Shown: positions 16,706-25,366, numbered from the stretch's first letter. The stretch is DNA of 64,000 bases from JOPF136 sp963773835 (GCA_963773835.1 CAVZCQ010000001.1:1178001-1242000), one strand, 5' to 3'. Notes: generated from the letters alone by a model not told the origin. Translations and numbers: made by a program.

Positions 16706-18315
16706 GGCTGTGCGACGGGGGGTGTTGGGGGGTTGCCGACTGGCGTGTTGCTCACCAGCGGGTGGGGATACGTGAAGGGCGTGTAGTACACAGTCCAATT
16801 GTTGTTCGTGGTCATACAGACGTACAGCGTGTTGGTGTCAGTCGCGAAGTAGCCTACTCCGAATCCGGTAACGGGATTCACCGTACATGTGGCCGGCCGC
16901 GCCGAAAGCAAGCCCACCCCAATCCCCGCGGTTCCGTTGAACGTCGCGGGTTCCTTGAAGTTGGGAAGTTGCAGGTAATAGTCCCGGTTCTCCACGGTCA
17001 CAGTATCGAAGCTGACCCACAGGCCCCCATTGGTGAGGTTCATCACCGGAGTGAACGTCACACTCCAGATGTACCAGGGGTCCGCTGCCTGATGGGGCCA
17101 CGTGATGGTGCCCGTCACGCTGTCCACTTTGGCCGGGAAGAGCACGGTGAGAAGGTCGCCTTTTCCTCGCCCCACCTGGTCGATGCACGGATACCCCGTC
17201 GCATCCGTGTTTCCGTCCCAGGGGCTGGGTCCAGGCACACCGTTAATCGGCGACGAGGCGCAGAATCCCCAGCCATTCGGGGTAGCCTTCTGGGAGTACG
17301 TGGCCTTGTTTGTCCGGACCGTATCCTCGCGCTCCACGGTGGGAAACCCGAAAACGGTGTTGTTATAGAACAGCCCGGAGCCACTCTCGAGATCCTCCAG
17401 GAAAGAGCCGTAGGTGTTCGAGTTGTTCCCCGTTGGGGCCGGACTATAGTTGAACGTGTTGTTGTATATCTCGTGGGCGCGGCACCCACGTGGGTCGCTG
17501 CTGTTTCCCGTACCGTGGGTCTGGAGCTCGACGTGGTAGCCAACAGTGTTGTAGCGAAATACGAATCTTCCTGCACGGCCGCAGTCGTACGCGTAGGTAT
17601 GCTGCGTGCTGTTGCTGGGAACCGTTTCAAAATTATTTGTTTCGATAAACATGAAATGGCTGGAGCCGAAATGCGATGTGTCGGCCCAGGAGACATTCCC
17701 GTCGTCAGTCGGGTCGTTATTATATTGTCCCGTCAGAAATCTGGTAAGGTTTTCGTCGGCGAAACCACCATCGAACTGGTTGTGGTCAATCACGCCCTCA
17801 ATCGCGCCCTGCGTCACTAAATCCACGTTATTGAGCTGATTGATATGATTATGGTCGATCCGAACCGAAGTCGATTTTCCGCCGATGTTTACATGGCCGC
17901 CGGAGTTCTGCGTGGTGTTCAGGGGGGATTGCGTGAAGGCAAAGCCGGTAATACGCAAGGATTTTCCCGCGATGGTCGTGATGTTCATGATGGAGCCGGC
18001 GCTGCTGCTCTTCGTGTTGTCTTCGATGATCGTTTTGTCCGTTCCTATGCCGCTGATGGACGTTGGACTGTAGGAGATCGCTCCGGCTCCCTGCAGCGTG
18101 AAGGAGTGGGTCTGCAGATAGTTGAGGGTACTCGCCCACACGCAATCGCCCGCGGGCACGACCACCGTTGTCCCGTCCGTGGTGATGAGCGCAAGGGCCG
18201 CAGCCACGTCGGTTTCGTTGCAGGAAGCCGCGTTGATCGTCTGGGCCCGCGCGCCTGTAGCCACGCAAGCGCACACCAGTAGCGCAAACCAGACTGACTT
18301 GTTGATTTTCCCCAT
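16699..18315 (-). CDS. Secreted right-handed beta-helix protein
   Basis: 538 aa, minus strand. Starts at ATG 18315 with GGGGA about 8 bases upstream. A clear signal peptide (MGKINKSVWFALLVCACVATGARA, cut before QTINA) indicates export. The body is rich in Asn, Thr and Gly with short strand-turn repeats (VRIDHNHINQLNN, GVIDHNQFDGG, FRYNTVGYH, EIYNNTFNY, GLFYNNTVFGFP), the hallmark of pectate-lyase-like parallel beta-helices. It may be a polysaccharide lyase or binding protein acting on the product of the cluster, but no catalytic motif can be named. It is the only confident gene on the minus strand and meets the preceding gene tail-to-tail. Confidence 0.82.
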   Translation of the reverse strand: MGKINKSVWFALLVCACVATGARAQTINAASCNETDVAAALALITTDGTTVVVPAGDCVWASTLNYLQTHSFTLQGAGAISYSPTSISGIGTDKTIIEDNTKSSSAGSIMNITTIAGKSLRITGFAFTQSPLNTTQNSGGHVNIGGKSTSVRIDHNHINQLNNVDLVTQGAIEGVIDHNQFDGGFADENLTRFLTGQYNNDPTDDGNVSWADTSHFGSSHFMFIETNNFETVPSNSTQHTYAYDCGRAGRFVFRYNTVGYHVELQTHGTGNSSDPRGCRAHEIYNNTFNYSPAPTGNNSNTYGSFLEDLESGSGLFYNNTVFGFPTVEREDTVRTNKATYSQKATPNGWGFCASSPINGVPGPSPWDGNTDATGYPCIDQVGRGKGDLLTVLFPAKVDSVTGTITWPHQAADPWYIWSVTFTPVMNLTNGGLWVSFDTVTVENRDYYLQLPNFKEPATFNGTAGIGVGLLSARPATCTVNPVTGFGVGYFATDTNTLYVCMTTNNNWTVYYTPFTYPHPLVSNTPVGNPPTPPVAQPH

Positions 18316-18989
18316 GTTGATCGTCCCCAATTCACCTGTATCTTGCCTTGAAGCAATGGCAAAATCCACTGTACGGGAGGACAGGGTTCGCACGAGGCAC
18401 TACACCGCTGTTCCGGTCATGAGAATGGCCCTTCCGGCCTCTCCCCAATGGTTTCCCCAGTGACAAGCCTGTCCCTGTTGGGCCCGGCTATCCCTGCCGG
18501 AGGGAGCGAGCCGCCACGGGCTGGCATGCAATCTGCGCCTGCACTGCTGTGCGTAAATAAACCGCTCTTTTTTTCGATTTTATACCGGGTTGCCACGAGC
18601 CTTCGCTGCCCGTAAACTCAACCGCGATGAAGCGCCATTCCTTGTCGATCGGTTCGCCTATCAAATGGCCGCTGGCCGCGCCGTGTCTCCTTTCCAATTC
18701 CGGCACGGTCAGGACTCGCAGCTTCTTTGGAATCACACCGATCCAAAACAAAGGACTTAAACCTGCCTGTTTTCACATCCTTGCGCAAAATACCCCCGGG
18801 GGGGCCAAAATTCATCGCCGGAGTACATCCATGCCCCCCGGAAACCAGCCTGAGACGACCTGATACGGAGAAGCGCACACCGGGTGCAGGCCCGTTGACG
18901 GATCAGCCGCCGCTCCTGCCGAAACCCTGCTGAGTTCCCAGCTTGTTAGCGTACAAATGCCAGAAACCCAGAAAAAGCGAGAGAGGACA
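18316..18989. other. Divergent intergenic region, no confident gene
   Basis: This 674-base region lies between two divergently transcribed genes. Visible items are a sigma54-type candidate on the plus strand (18522-18536), a T-rich low-GC patch at about 18547-18585, and a GAGAGGA ribosome-binding site at 18981-18987 for the methyltransferase. Several short open frames on both strands lack a recognisable domain. No riboswitch was recognised. Confidence 0.5.
18522..18536 (+). promoter_or_regulatory. Candidate sigma54 promoter without ops
   Basis: TGGCATGCAATCTGC carries GG (18523-18524) and GC (18535-18536) with the required 10-base spacing and a TGGCA half-site like the one at 2101-2105. It faces the methyltransferase gene about 450 bases downstream. 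No ops-like element follows. GG-N10-GC is common by chance in GC-rich DNA, so this is tentative. Confidence 0.3.
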
Positions 18990-19820
18990 ATGGAAAAGAA
19001 CACAGGGATGTATGACAACTTCCTTGCAGAGTACGGCTCGGAGGATGTCATCCGCAAGTACACCACCGATACCGCCGGATACGGCATCAATTATCTGCTG
19101 GACCACGACTACGCCCGGGTTTACGAGCACGCCCTGGACTCATACCTGAAAACCTCACCGGACCGGCCGGTTCGGCTTCTCGAATTCGGCTGCGGTGGTG
19201 GAATGAATCTCATCCGCCTGGTTTCCCTGGTGCAGAAGCGCGGACTCACGGTCGACTGCGCCTATGGCACGGACTTCTCGCCGCGAATGGTGCAAGCCGC
19301 GGAACGCGAGGCCAAGGTCCTTCTCCCGCCCGCCACGGCGGCAAAAGTCGGCTTCTATGCGGCGGGCAACGAGCGGCTCCTGGAGGATTTGTCCGCAAAA
19401 CGGGGCAGGCCCGCCGAAGAGCTGATGGGGTGCTTCGATTTGATCGTGGGCGTCAACACGTTCCGGTATTGCCATCGCATCAAGAAGAGCCAGGACTGCG
19501 CCAACGACATTTTCCGCATGTTGAGGCCCGGAGGCGTCTGCATCATGATCGATATGAATAACCGCTTCCCTGCCTTCCGGAGCCGATTGAAGGGCCAGGA
19601 CCAGGACACCACGGATTACTACTTGCCGACGCTTGACGAATACGCGGCTCCGTTCCAAAGCGCAGGATTGGAGATCCTGCGAAAGGAGAACTTCTGCTGG
19701 ATCCCCCACTCGGCCAGCCGCGCCCTCACCACATGCTGCCGGCTGGCCAGCCCGTTCCTGAATCTTGTGGCTCGCAGCCGCGCGATGCGCTCTCTCGTGG
19801 TGAGCCGAAAGCCTGCCTGA
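18990..19820 (+). CDS. Class I SAM-dependent methyltransferase
   Basis: 276 aa from ATG 18990, which has GAGAGGA just upstream; an in-frame ATG at 18957 has none. The SAM-binding motif I is VRLLEFGCGGGMNLIRLV, acidic motif II is YGTDFSPRMVQAA, and FDLIVGVNTFRYC plus FRMLRPGGVCIMIDMN supply the later Rossmann strands. It probably methylates a small molecule or a glycan residue. An 80- to 90-residue N-terminal segment (YDNFLAEYGSEDVIRKYTTDT...YARVYEHALDSYL) precedes the fold. It is followed 39 bases later by a deacetylase-like gene, with which it forms a two-gene unit. Confidence 0.82.
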   Translation: MEKNTGMYDNFLAEYGSEDVIRKYTTDTAGYGINYLLDHDYARVYEHALDSYLKTSPDRPVRLLEFGCGGGMNLIRLVSLVQKRGLTVDCAYGTDFSPRMVQAAEREAKVLLPPATAAKVGFYAAGNERLLEDLSAKRGRPAEELMGCFDLIVGVNTFRYCHRIKKSQDCANDIFRMLRPGGVCIMIDMNNRFPAFRSRLKGQDQDTTDYYLPTLDEYAAPFQSAGLEILRKENFCWIPHSASRALTTCCRLASPFLNLVARSRAMRSLVVSRKPA

Positions 19821-19859
19821 GAGCTGCCGAATCCCATCCCGGAACGCGAGAGAAGACGC

Positions 19860-21629
19860 TTGGCAAGACTCGCCCTCATTCTGCATCAAGGCAGCACCAC
19901 GGCAGGAGAGGATCGGCTTGGCCGCATCCTCGACTTCTTCGGCGTTCCTTGGAAGGCCGTTGCGGCCTCGGACCTCGGGACGCTGAGCAGCGAGCCGCGG
20001 GAGTGCGCCGCGTTCGGGCCGGTGCCCGCGGTCGCAGCCGCTCTCAAATCGGCTACGGGCACGGCCCCGGCGGTTCCGCAGTTAGCCGCCTTCTATGCAT
20101 ATCTGGGCGACGACCGCCAGGCGAACGAGCAGGCCCTTCAGTCTCTCCCCGGCTTGGCGAATGTCACGCTCCAGCCCCCACCGGCGCAGGAACTCTCCGT
20201 CGTAGTGTCGCGCGACCTGGCTGCGCTTGCGGGACCGATGTCCGGACTCGATCTCAGCCTGCAAATGGGAGAGGGAGATTTCCTCCTGACGGGCGCCCCG
20301 ACGGTCCCGAAATCCGGTCATGTTCCGATTCTTTTGGCGGCAGGCTCGCCTGTCTTCCTTCGCGCTCGGGATCACGGCGCCGATGTATTTGTGTGCTCCA
20401 GCTCCCGGATGATCGACATCGACCAGGCGCTGGGCCGCAGATTTTACGACGTCAAGGAGCATTTTTGCTCCGTAGTGCCGCTCGTCATGTTCATCCGGTC
20501 CATGTTTCCAGAGGTGGCCTGGCGTCCCCAGGAGCTCGGCGCTTGCTTGATCATCGACGATCCCTTGCTCAAGCCGCGTTACGGGTTCTGCGATTTTCCA
20601 AGGCTTCAGGCACTCATGAAGGGACACGGATTCAACACCAACATTTCGTTCATTCCCTGGAATTGGCGGCGTACTTCCGCCTCGGCCGCGGAATACTTTA
20701 GGAGCCAGTCGGACTTTTTTTCGGTCTCCATTCATGGCTGCGACCATACTGCGGGCGAGTTCGGCGCTTCTTCACTCGATGTCTTGAATGCGCGCGCTCG
20801 TTTGGCTCAATCCCGGATGCGGCATCACGAGGCGCGCACGGGCATCCACCACGACCCCGTCATGGTTTTCCCGCAAGGCGTGTTCTCTTCCCAGTGTCCC
20901 GAAGTCCTCAAGCGCAACGGGTTTCTGGCCGCCGTCAACACGGAGACGCTTCCCGTCGACGCGCAGAATTCCCGCACGCGCATCCGTGATGTCTGGGACG
21001 TAGCCATCACCAACTATGGGGGCTTTCCCGTCTTCACTCGCCGCTACGCGTTTCACGGTGTGGAGAATTTTGCCTTCGACCTGCTCCTGGGCAAACCCTG
21101 CCTGATCGTCTCTCACCACAACTTCTTCAAGGACGGCGGCGCCGGCCTCATCGGCCTGATCGAACAACTCCGTTCCCTGAATTGTTCTCTCCGCTGGCGC
21201 TCCCTGGGAGAGGTTGTCCGCAGGGCATGCCGGCGCCGCAGTACCGGCGCGGACGCGGAAGAGATCCTGATGTACGGAACCGAGCTCCTTTTGGATAATC
21301 CCTCGGATCAAGCGCTCTCGGTCAAGATTCGGAAACGGGAGAATAGGGCGGACCTCGTGGCTCAGGTCCTCTGTGACCAGATGCCGGTCACCTGGACGAC
21401 GGATGCGGACCAGCTCGTATTTGACAAGCGAATTCCCCCACGAGGCCAGGGACACTTCAAGGTGGTGTATCAGGACCAACCCGATCCCGCCGCGCTCCCA
21501 CGGTCGTTCCGGTACGAGATCTCTGTGGCTCTCAGGCGCATTCTCTCCGAACTCAGGGATGATTACTTGTCGAGGAGTCCCTTCTTAAGTGCCGCTGCAG
21601 CACGGCTGAAGGGTGCGGTGACGAGATAA
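19860..21629 (+). CDS. Polysaccharide-deacetylase-like protein (divergent NodB fold)
   Basis: 589 aa from TTG 19860 with GAGAGAAG upstream. The N-terminal third (LALILHQGSTTAGEDRLGRILDFFGVPWKAV) resembles no named catalytic domain. The middle has deacetylase-like elements: ACLIIDDPLLKPRYGFCDF (metal-binding DD candidate), a long insertion, FFSVSIHGCDHTAGEF (HG.DH, candidate metal His) and VMVFPQGVFSS. The C-terminal 120 residues look like a small beta domain (LFLDNPSDQALSVKIRKR-like). Probably acts on surface glycan; there is no signal peptide, so it may be cytoplasmic. Family assignment is moderate and rests on the DD...H..DH pattern and context. Confidence 0.6.
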   Translation: MARLALILHQGSTTAGEDRLGRILDFFGVPWKAVAASDLGTLSSEPRECAAFGPVPAVAAALKSATGTAPAVPQLAAFYAYLGDDRQANEQALQSLPGLANVTLQPPPAQELSVVVSRDLAALAGPMSGLDLSLQMGEGDFLLTGAPTVPKSGHVPILLAAGSPVFLRARDHGADVFVCSSSRMIDIDQALGRRFYDVKEHFCSVVPLVMFIRSMFPEVAWRPQELGACLIIDDPLLKPRYGFCDFPRLQALMKGHGFNTNISFIPWNWRRTSASAAEYFRSQSDFFSVSIHGCDHTAGEFGASSLDVLNARARLAQSRMRHHEARTGIHHDPVMVFPQGVFSSQCPEVLKRNGFLAAVNTETLPVDAQNSRTRIRDVWDVAITNYGGFPVFTRRYAFHGVENFAFDLLLGKPCLIVSHHNFFKDGGAGLIGLIEQLRSLNCSLRWRSLGEVVRRACRRRSTGADAEEILMYGTELLLDNPSDQALSVKIRKRENRADLVAQVLCDQMPVTWTTDADQLVFDKRIPPRGQGHFKVVYQDQPDPAALPRSFRYEISVALRRILSELRDDYLSRSPFLSAAAARLKGAVTR

Positions 21630-21806
21630 CCGCCATCCTGCCCCCCCTGAACTGACCGATTTGGGCCTCCAATCGATATATAAAGTCTTTTATCTTTACG
21701 GCAGTGCCTTGGTGCCAGCCCCTCCACAGGGTTCCGTCCAGTAGCCGAAGTATGGGCTAAGTCACTTATTTTCAGCTCGATAGAAAGCATGCCGATCCCT
21801 CCGCAA

Positions 21807-21823
21807 TTGGTATCTGTCGTGCC
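21807..21823 (+). promoter_or_regulatory. Candidate sigma54 promoter, copy 2
   Basis: TTGGTATCTGTCGTGCC has GG (21809-21810) and GC (21821-21822) at the exact 10-base spacing. The CGTGCCTT block at 21818-21825 lies 45 bases before GGCGGTAG, the same distance as in the first leader. The individual match to the sigma54 consensus is weaker than copy 1; conservation of position is the main support. Confidence 0.42.
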
Positions 21824-21860
21824 TTCCTATTGCTGATCTTGGAGTCCCTCTGGGAGTTTT

Positions 21861-21875
21861 AGGGCGGTAGCTTGT
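21861..21875 (+). promoter_or_regulatory. ops/JUMPstart-like antitermination element, copy 2
   Basis: GGCGGTAGCTTG (21863-21874) is identical to the core of copy 1 and differs from E. coli ops at one base. It lies upstream of 42 kb of co-oriented polysaccharide genes, the situation in which RfaH-type antitermination is used in enteric bacteria. It is a likely second target of the NusG paralogue encoded at 2225-2869. Confidence 0.68.
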
Positions 21876-22084
21876 CCGGGCAGCCCAGGGGGCCGATTCT
21901 GGATCTCCCGTCCCTCGTTGAAGCTCGGGCCGGCCGGGAACCCGCCGCAAGGCAGCGTGGTTACACAAGTGCTGCAGGCGAGAGAGACAATCTCAACGCG
22001 CCTCTCATCCCAATTTCATTCAGAAGCTGCAAGCTTTTTCAGTCGTGAGATGCAGTGCTATGTTCACTCCAAGGAGATCAACCG

Positions 22085-22906
22085 GTGAGCGAAGAAAAAG
22101 GCATCGTAGTGGTAGGACTTGGGGAGGTGGGCCGGCCCCTTTTGCAGCTCCTTTCCGAACGGTACACCGTCACCGGGGTGGATATCGAGCCGCCTTCGCG
22201 ACCGGTGGGCAAGGTGGTCGTCCTGCACATCTGCATTCCGTTTGAGATCAAGGACTTTGTGGGCGAGGCCGCGCGCTACATCGAATTGTTCCGTCCCGCA
22301 GTGACGGTGATTAACAGCACTGTGGCGGTCGGAACCACCCGCGCGGTGTTCAAGAGGACGGGCGCTGCCTTGGCGCACAGCCCGGTGCGCGGCAAACATG
22401 CGCACATGCTGGAAGAGCTCCGCTCCTATACGAAATTCGTCGGAGGCATCGACCCTTCCAGCAGCAAGCACGCCGCTGAACATTTCCAGGCCGCGGGTAT
22501 AAAGACCAAGATCCTGGCAGCCCCGGAAGCCACTGAGCTGGCCAAGCTGACCGAGACCACCTTCTTCGGCCTGATGATCGCTTGGGCGCAAGAAGTGGAG
22601 CGCTACTGCGATCAAACGGGTCAGGCGTACGAAGAGGTCATCTCGTTTTACGAAGGTATCCCCTTCTTCCCGTCGACGAAATACTTCCCGGGCATCATCG
22701 GCGGGCATTGTGTCATGCCGAACATCAAGATTCTCCGGGGGCTGTGGTCTTCCGAGCTGCTCCAGGCCATCCAGAGATCCAATGAACGCAAGATGGAGCG
22801 AGAGGCTCGCAACGGCAAACCTAAGGCGGCAAGCGAGACCCAGGAAACTTCCAACCGGCGGCAAGCCGAAGAGAAGCAGCAGACCGGCCTCATTCGGGCT
22901 GTTTGA
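22085..22906 (+). CDS. Short nucleotide-sugar dehydrogenase homologue (WbpA/UGDH-like)
   Basis: 273 aa from GTG 22085 with AAGGAGA at 22070-22076. The N-terminal Rossmann domain starts GIVVVGLGEVGRPLLQLL (GxGxxG); VINSTVAVGTTRAV, HSPVRGKH and PEATELAKLTETTFFGLMIAWAQEVE match the central part of UDP-sugar 6-dehydrogenases, and GIIGGHCVMPN corresponds to the catalytic-Cys motif GGHC. The C-terminal nucleotide-binding domain of the usual 420-440 residue enzymes is absent, replaced by a charged tail. It may be a truncated enzyme or a distinct short family. The next gene is a WecB/WbpI-type epimerase, so a role in UDP-uronic-acid formation fits. Confidence 0.72.
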   Translation: MSEEKGIVVVGLGEVGRPLLQLLSERYTVTGVDIEPPSRPVGKVVVLHICIPFEIKDFVGEAARYIELFRPAVTVINSTVAVGTTRAVFKRTGAALAHSPVRGKHAHMLEELRSYTKFVGGIDPSSSKHAAEHFQAAGIKTKILAAPEATELAKLTETTFFGLMIAWAQEVERYCDQTGQAYEEVISFYEGIPFFPSTKYFPGIIGGHCVMPNIKILRGLWSSELLQAIQRSNERKMEREARNGKPKAASETQETSNRRQAEEKQQTGLIRAV

Positions 22907-23024
22907 CTCCACCGTTCTCATTCCGAAGATATTTCTTGCAGCCGTTCTGCATTGCGAGCCCGCTCTCGGGGGCCAGCCGTTTTGATTCTGCGTCAAAAAT
23001 AATGAGACTCGCGTGACACTGCCC

Positions 23025-24080
23025 ATGAAGATCTGCTCCGTCGTAGGTACCCGGCCCAATTTCGTGAAGGAATATGTAGTCAATCGCGAGATGAAGCGCC
23101 GCGGCATTCAGGAGATATTGATTCACACAGGCCAGCATTACGACTACGAAATGTCCCAGGCCTTTTTCGAATGCTTCGAGTTGCCCGCGCCGGATTATCA
23201 CCTCCAGATTCCGAACAGCGACAATGTGGATTTCTCCGCTCGAGCGATTCAAGAACTGGCCGCGGTGTTCCGTGTGGAGGAGCCCTCCTGTGTCCTGAGC
23301 TATGGCGATGTGAATTCCACGATGTCCGCTGCCATCGCCGCCACCAAGCTGCGCATCCCGTTTGCTCATGTAGAAGGCGGAATTCGGGCGGCGGACCGGT
23401 TCAACCCGGAGGAGATCAATCGAAGGGTATCGGATGTGCTGGCGGACGTGATTTTCTGCTGCACACAAACGGACGTCACGAACCTGGAGAAAGAGGGCTG
23501 CGAGCCGGAGCGCATCGAGTTCTCAGGAGACACGATGAAGGATGCTCTCTTGATGACTCTTAAGAAGAACAATATCCCGGTCTCGCGGGGCGACTATCTT
23601 GTACTCACCTTGCACCGGCAAGAAAACCTGACGGACGGGACGCGGCTGCGCGCCATCTTTGAAGGACTCGTCCGATCCGGAAAGAGAATCATCTTCCCCG
23701 CCCACCCAAGGTCGTTGCAGAGCATGAAGAACTTCGGAGTCCTGGACATGCTCAGTGGCTCGAATATCGAGGTCCGCAAACCAATGGGTTACGTGGACTT
23801 TCTGAAGTTGACGGCGGGGGCCAACAAAATTCTGACTGACTCGGGTGGAGTTCGCCGGGAAGCCTACCTTCTCAAGAAACCGTGCATCGTGCTGATCGAG
23901 ATTTCCTGGTTCCCCGAGATCTCGCGAGCCGGTTGGAAGGTTCTGACAGGACCTGACCCGAGCCGAATCGCCAGCCTGATCGATACCTTCGAGCCAACCG
24001 GCCCCTACCAGGAACTGTTTGGCGACGGAACCGCGCACGTGAAAATTGTGGACGCTCTGATACGCCGATATGCCGACTAG
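23025..24080 (+). CDS. Non-hydrolysing UDP-GlcNAc 2-epimerase family protein (WecB/WbpI-like)
   Basis: About 351 aa from ATG 23025; an in-frame GTG lies at 23013. The sequence opens with the family motif ICSVVGTRPNFVK and contains HTGQHYDYEMSQAFF, SYGDVNSTMSAAIAA, HVEGGIRAADRFNPEEINRRVSDVLAD, LVLTLHRQENL and TDSGGVRREAYLLKKPCIVL, so substrate-binding and catalytic regions look complete. These enzymes invert C2 of UDP-GlcNAc or its derivatives. Coupled with the WbpA-like gene just upstream it could be the WbpI-type step giving the manno-configured uronic acid. The stop overlaps the next start by 11 bases. Confidence 0.9.
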   Translation: MKICSVVGTRPNFVKEYVVNREMKRRGIQEILIHTGQHYDYEMSQAFFECFELPAPDYHLQIPNSDNVDFSARAIQELAAVFRVEEPSCVLSYGDVNSTMSAAIAATKLRIPFAHVEGGIRAADRFNPEEINRRVSDVLADVIFCCTQTDVTNLEKEGCEPERIEFSGDTMKDALLMTLKKNNIPVSRGDYLVLTLHRQENLTDGTRLRAIFEGLVRSGKRIIFPAHPRSLQSMKNFGVLDMLSGSNIEVRKPMGYVDFLKLTAGANKILTDSGGVRREAYLLKKPCIVLIEISWFPEISRAGWKVLTGPDPSRIASLIDTFEPTGPYQELFGDGTAHVKIVDALIRRYAD

Positions 24081-25299
24081 ACATCCGGTCAGGGTAGCGA
24101 TGCTTGCCCACTCGCTTTACTTGCTGGATCCCAGGATCCGGAAGGAGGCGGAGTCCCTTGCGGAACAGGGATTCGATGTTCATGTCATTGCGCTCTCAGA
24201 GGGTTCGAGGGAATCCGGCGGCGCAAGCACAATCATCCACAATGGGGTCTGCGTTCATCGTCTTCCCGTCTTCAGGAAACGAGGAAGCTTTCTCAGGTAT
24301 CTCTACGAGTATTTCATGACCGCTGTTCTGGGCACCTTCAAGCTTGCATACTTGCACCTGCAAAAGAAGTTAGACGTCACTCATATCCACAATATGCCGG
24401 ACATATTGGTTTTGGCTGGTCTCTTCCCTTGGCTCGGTGGGAGCAAACTGGTTCTCGACGTCCATGATCCGATGCCCGAACTCTACATCAGCACAAATCG
24501 GGCGCCATCCAAGCTGGTGGTCTGGCTTCTCCGGCTCCAGGAAAGGGTGAGCTTTTGGCTTGCCGATAGAGTCGTCTCCGTGAACGAGACAATGAGGGAG
24601 AACCTGCTCGCCAAAGGCGTGCCGGAAGAAAAGATCTTCATCCTGCACAACTTCCCGGACCAGACGTATTTTCAGGTTCGGGACGTTCCGGACACCTGGC
24701 CGAAGGACTCGCAGCGATTGGTTCTGCTGTACTGCGGCACGATTACCGAACACTACGATCTCGGTTTGGCGGTCAAAGCCATGGCCAGGCTGGCGGGTGA
24801 GATTCCCATCCATCTCAAAATCATCGGCCAGGGAAACAAGCTATCCGAAGTCCTGGAGCTGGCCTCCACCCTCGGTGTCAGGGATTCGATCGAACACCTC
24901 GGTACAGTGCCGGTCGAAAGAGTCGCCCAGGAAATGCGGAAGGCGGATGTTGGCATCTCCTGTCATCAAGCCGGCATGTTCGGCGACTTGTATTTCTCCA
25001 CCAAGATTATTGAATATCTCACACAAGGCCTTGCCGTGATTTCTCCGCGCACCTATACCATCCACAAATATCTTCCGGACGACTGTTTGTTCTATTTTCC
25101 GCCGGGAGATGGGGCTGCCTTCGCTGAGACAATCCGGTTCATTTGGAACAATCCGGCTGAGGTATTGAGACGCCTACACGCCGTCAGAACACGCCTGGCA
25201 ACTTTTACCTGGCAAGCCGAGAAGGGCAGATTTCTGGATTTCTACTCCGACCTGTTGAATGCGGCTCCTGCCAAGGCTCGCACGGACCCTGCCCAATGA
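24070..25299 (+). CDS. Glycosyltransferase family 4
   Basis: 409 aa GT-B fold enzyme. N-domain: MLAHSLYLLDPRIRKEAESLAEQGFDVHVIAL and DVTHIHNMPDILVLAGL, LVLDVHDPMPEL. C-domain: LVLLYCGTITEHYDLGLAVKAMA, LKIIGQGNKLSEVLELA, EHLGTVPVERVAQEMRKADVGI and the donor-binding GDLYFSTKIIEYLTQGLAVIS. It transfers a sugar from a nucleotide donor at the cytoplasmic face of the membrane. Overlap with the epimerase gene suggests translational coupling. Donor and linkage cannot be read from sequence. Confidence 0.88.
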   Translation: MPTRHPVRVAMLAHSLYLLDPRIRKEAESLAEQGFDVHVIALSEGSRESGGASTIIHNGVCVHRLPVFRKRGSFLRYLYEYFMTAVLGTFKLAYLHLQKKLDVTHIHNMPDILVLAGLFPWLGGSKLVLDVHDPMPELYISTNRAPSKLVVWLLRLQERVSFWLADRVVSVNETMRENLLAKGVPEEKIFILHNFPDQTYFQVRDVPDTWPKDSQRLVLLYCGTITEHYDLGLAVKAMARLAGEIPIHLKIIGQGNKLSEVLELASTLGVRDSIEHLGTVPVERVAQEMRKADVGISCHQAGMFGDLYFSTKIIEYLTQGLAVISPRTYTIHKYLPDDCLFYFPPGDGAAFAETIRFIWNNPAEVLRRLHAVRTRLATFTWQAEKGRFLDFYSDLLNAAPAKARTDPAQ

Positions 25300-25366
25300 G
25301 CAGACGGCATTCTTGCGCGCCTGCGGTTGGCCTTTCCGGATAACGCGAACCGCTGAGGTTGGTTTC

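Larger units (their letters stand above)
21630..22084 (+). other. Intergenic leader ahead of the 42-kb operon
   Basis: This 455-base region has no convincing gene. It has a relatively AT-rich stretch at 21660-21700, then the second sigma54-type element (21807-21823) and ops-like element (21861-21875). About 210 bases of leader follow before the Shine-Dalgarno AAGGAGA at 22070-22076. Confidence 0.6.

Noticed and set aside
18316..18560. Possible riboswitch (cobalamin or c-di-GMP type) before the beta-helix gene
   Set aside because: Only short look-alike pieces were seen (such as CACTGGGGAAA on the minus strand); no complete conserved core could be assembled.
18488..18751. 87-codon minus-strand open frame upstream of the beta-helix gene
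   Set aside because: Part of it (VLTVPELERRHGAASG...) looks protein-like, but no family was recognised, there is no clear ribosome-binding site, and it overlaps the sigma54 candidate.
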